From: an uncultured Bacillota bacterium
GTDB taxonomy: Bacteria; Bacillota_I; Bacilli_A; RFN20; CAG-631
Direction: 5' to 3'
Assembly: GCA_905197115.1 (NCBI GenBank)
Contig: CAJJXN010000076.1
Coordinates: 1 to 6,760, forward strand
Length of the DNA stretch: 6,760 nt
The notes beneath the pieces were generated by a model that saw nothing but the letters and a program-made list of their open reading frames with translations, was not told the DNA's origin and did no database searches. Shown here one piece after another: positions 5,850-6,760 of this stretch. Made by a program: the position numbers and the translations under genes. Position 1 is the first letter of the stretch. Each line of letters begins with the position of its first letter.

Positions 5850-5880
5850 TCAAACGTGAAAAATAAAAAGGAGTGATAAA

Positions 5881-6760
5881 ATGAATCGCTTATCTAAAAA
5901 AGAAAAATTTTGCTATGGGTTAGGAGATATGTCTTGTAATATCATCTTTGCTGCTATTAGCTTTTATTTACTTTATTACATGATTAGTGTTGCCGGATTA
6001 AAGCCTTATTTAGCGAGTTTGGTATTTATTATTTCTAAATTTTGGGATGCTATCACCGATTATTTTATGGGGGTCATTAGTGATAAAACAAATTCCAAAT
6101 TTGGAAAAAGAAAAGTTTATATGCTATTTGGTTCCATTCCTTATGGATTAATTTTTATTTTACTTTGGATTTCCCCGTTTAATGATGCCACTTCACAATT
6201 TGTACGGTTCCTTTATTATACAAGTGTGTATATGCTATTTAATACAATTTGGACGATTGTATATGTCCCTTATAATGCCTTAACTGCTAATATGACACAG
6301 GACTATGATGAAAGAACTTCTTTAAATGGAATTCGAATTATTTTAGCAAATATCGGAATGTTATTTGGCGCAGCTTTATTTTCTTTATTATCTGAAGGAG
6401 AAGGAAGCATTTTAGCTCAAGCCTTTCATAGTGTAAAAACAGGGTACTTAGTAGGTGCGATTATTTTTGGATGTTTAGCGGCAATTATTATGCTTACTTG
6501 CGCTTTCAATGTGAAAGAAAGATATGTTAGTGAAGCTACTTATTCCAAACCATTTTTTGTGACAATTAAAGAATTTTTTAAATTAAAAGAATTCAGAAGT
6601 ACAATGATGTATTATCTTTTATCTATGGTTGGCTTTGATATTATCATGGCAGTATTTTTGTTTTTTGTAAATGATGCTTTAAATTTCGGATCTTTAAATG
6701 ATTCAATGCTTTCTATGATTTTTATTGCAATTCCTTTAGTCGTGGCGATTGCAACTGCGA
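5881..6760 (+). CDS. GPH-family sugar:cation symporter (MelB-like MFS), 3' end missing
   Basis: From ATG 5881, with AAGGAG about 7 bases upstream, 293 codons read to the window edge without a stop. The complete family is usually 440-500 residues with 12 membrane helices; about the first seven are here. Family marks: YGLGDMSCN (12-20), the helix II block KFWDAITDYFMGVISDKT (53-70), the loop KFGKRKVY (73-80), and VYVPYNALTANMTQDYDERTSL (127-148). Asp56 and Asp60 match MelB Asp55 and Asp59, which bind the coupling cation. Tyr128 falls at MelB Asp124, a sugar/cation-site residue, so the substrate is probably not melibiose. The protein imports a glycoside, pentoside, hexuronide or similar compound across the cytoplasmic membrane. 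The operator-like repeats at its promoter suggest substrate-controlled expression; a hydrolase gene may follow beyond the edge. Confidence 0.9.
   Translation, partial: MNRLSKKEKFCYGLGDMSCNIIFAAISFYLLYYMISVAGLKPYLASLVFIISKFWDAITDYFMGVISDKTNSKFGKRKVYMLFGSIPYGLIFILLWISPFNDATSQFVRFLYYTSVYMLFNTIWTIVYVPYNALTANMTQDYDERTSLNGIRIILANIGMLFGAALFSLLSEGEGSILAQAFHSVKTGYLVGAIIFGCLAAIIMLTCAFNVKERYVSEATYSKPFFVTIKEFFKLKEFRSTMMYYLLSMVGFDIIMAVFLFFVNDALNFGSLNDSMLSMIFIAIPLVVAIATA

Larger units (their letters stand above)
5798..5855. promoter_or_regulatory. Operator-like cluster of TTCAAAT/ATTTGAA half-sites
   Basis: A perfect 14-bp palindrome TTCAAATATTTGAA is at 5812-5825. It overlaps a second inverted repeat with 10-base arms ATATTTGAAT (5798-5807) and ATTCAAATAT (5811-5820), 3-base spacer. 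A related pair, GTTTGAA (5828-5834) and TTCAAAC (5849-5855), brackets the symporter promoter's -10 box. A further TTCAAAT is at 5751-5757. The sites cover both predicted divergent promoters, as expected for binding of a dimeric repressor. The regulator is not in the window. Confidence 0.6.

Noticed and set aside
5739..5880. Riboswitch or structured leader in the divergent intergenic region
   Set aside because: The inverted repeats overlap promoter boxes and lie upstream of the rightward transcript start; they fit DNA operators better, and the symporter leader is too short for a riboswitch.

Overview
The window is AT-rich bacterial DNA with short gaps between genes, AGGAG-type ribosome binding sites, TATAAT promoters and AT-stem terminators. 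This suggests a low-GC Bacillota, perhaps a host-associated Bacilli/Erysipelotrichia- or Tenericutes-like lineage; the lineage is an inference. Every stop codon visible is TAA or TAG, tryptophan is TGG, and no gene is interrupted by TGA, so the standard bacterial code fits. No phage, insertion sequence, CRISPR array, rRNA or tRNA gene is visible.

Left part (1-2981). The 5' part of a leftward gene for a secreted lipoprotein resembling the endonuclease I family runs off the left edge. It is divergent from galE (449-1462, UDP-glucose 4-epimerase), which has its own promoter and terminator. A second monocistronic unit follows: an ADP-ribosylglycohydrolase family protein (1571-2911) with a clear promoter. 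It ends in a hairpin that serves both this gene and the convergent serpin gene.

Centre (2975-5738, all leftward). In transcription order: a PlsC-like acyltransferase with a non-standard catalytic box (4998-5738), an ECF-type sigma factor (4407-4940), and, overlapping it by 8 bp, a membrane-anchored protein whose outer part is a serpin domain (2975-4414). A sigma factor translationally linked to a single-pass membrane protein is the classic layout of a sigma/anti-sigma pair. Here the sensor domain would be a serpin, a fold that rearranges when a protease cuts its exposed loop. A protease-sensing serpin anti-sigma factor is the main candidate for a new system in the window; it is inferred from layout and domain content, not demonstrated.

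Right part (5739-6760). A 142-bp intergenic region carries two probable back-to-back promoters and a cluster of TTCAAAT/ATTTGAA half-sites, including a perfect 14-bp palindrome, which looks like an operator. It controls a rightward GPH-family (MelB-like) sugar:cation symporter that runs off the right edge, and perhaps also the acyltransferase gene.
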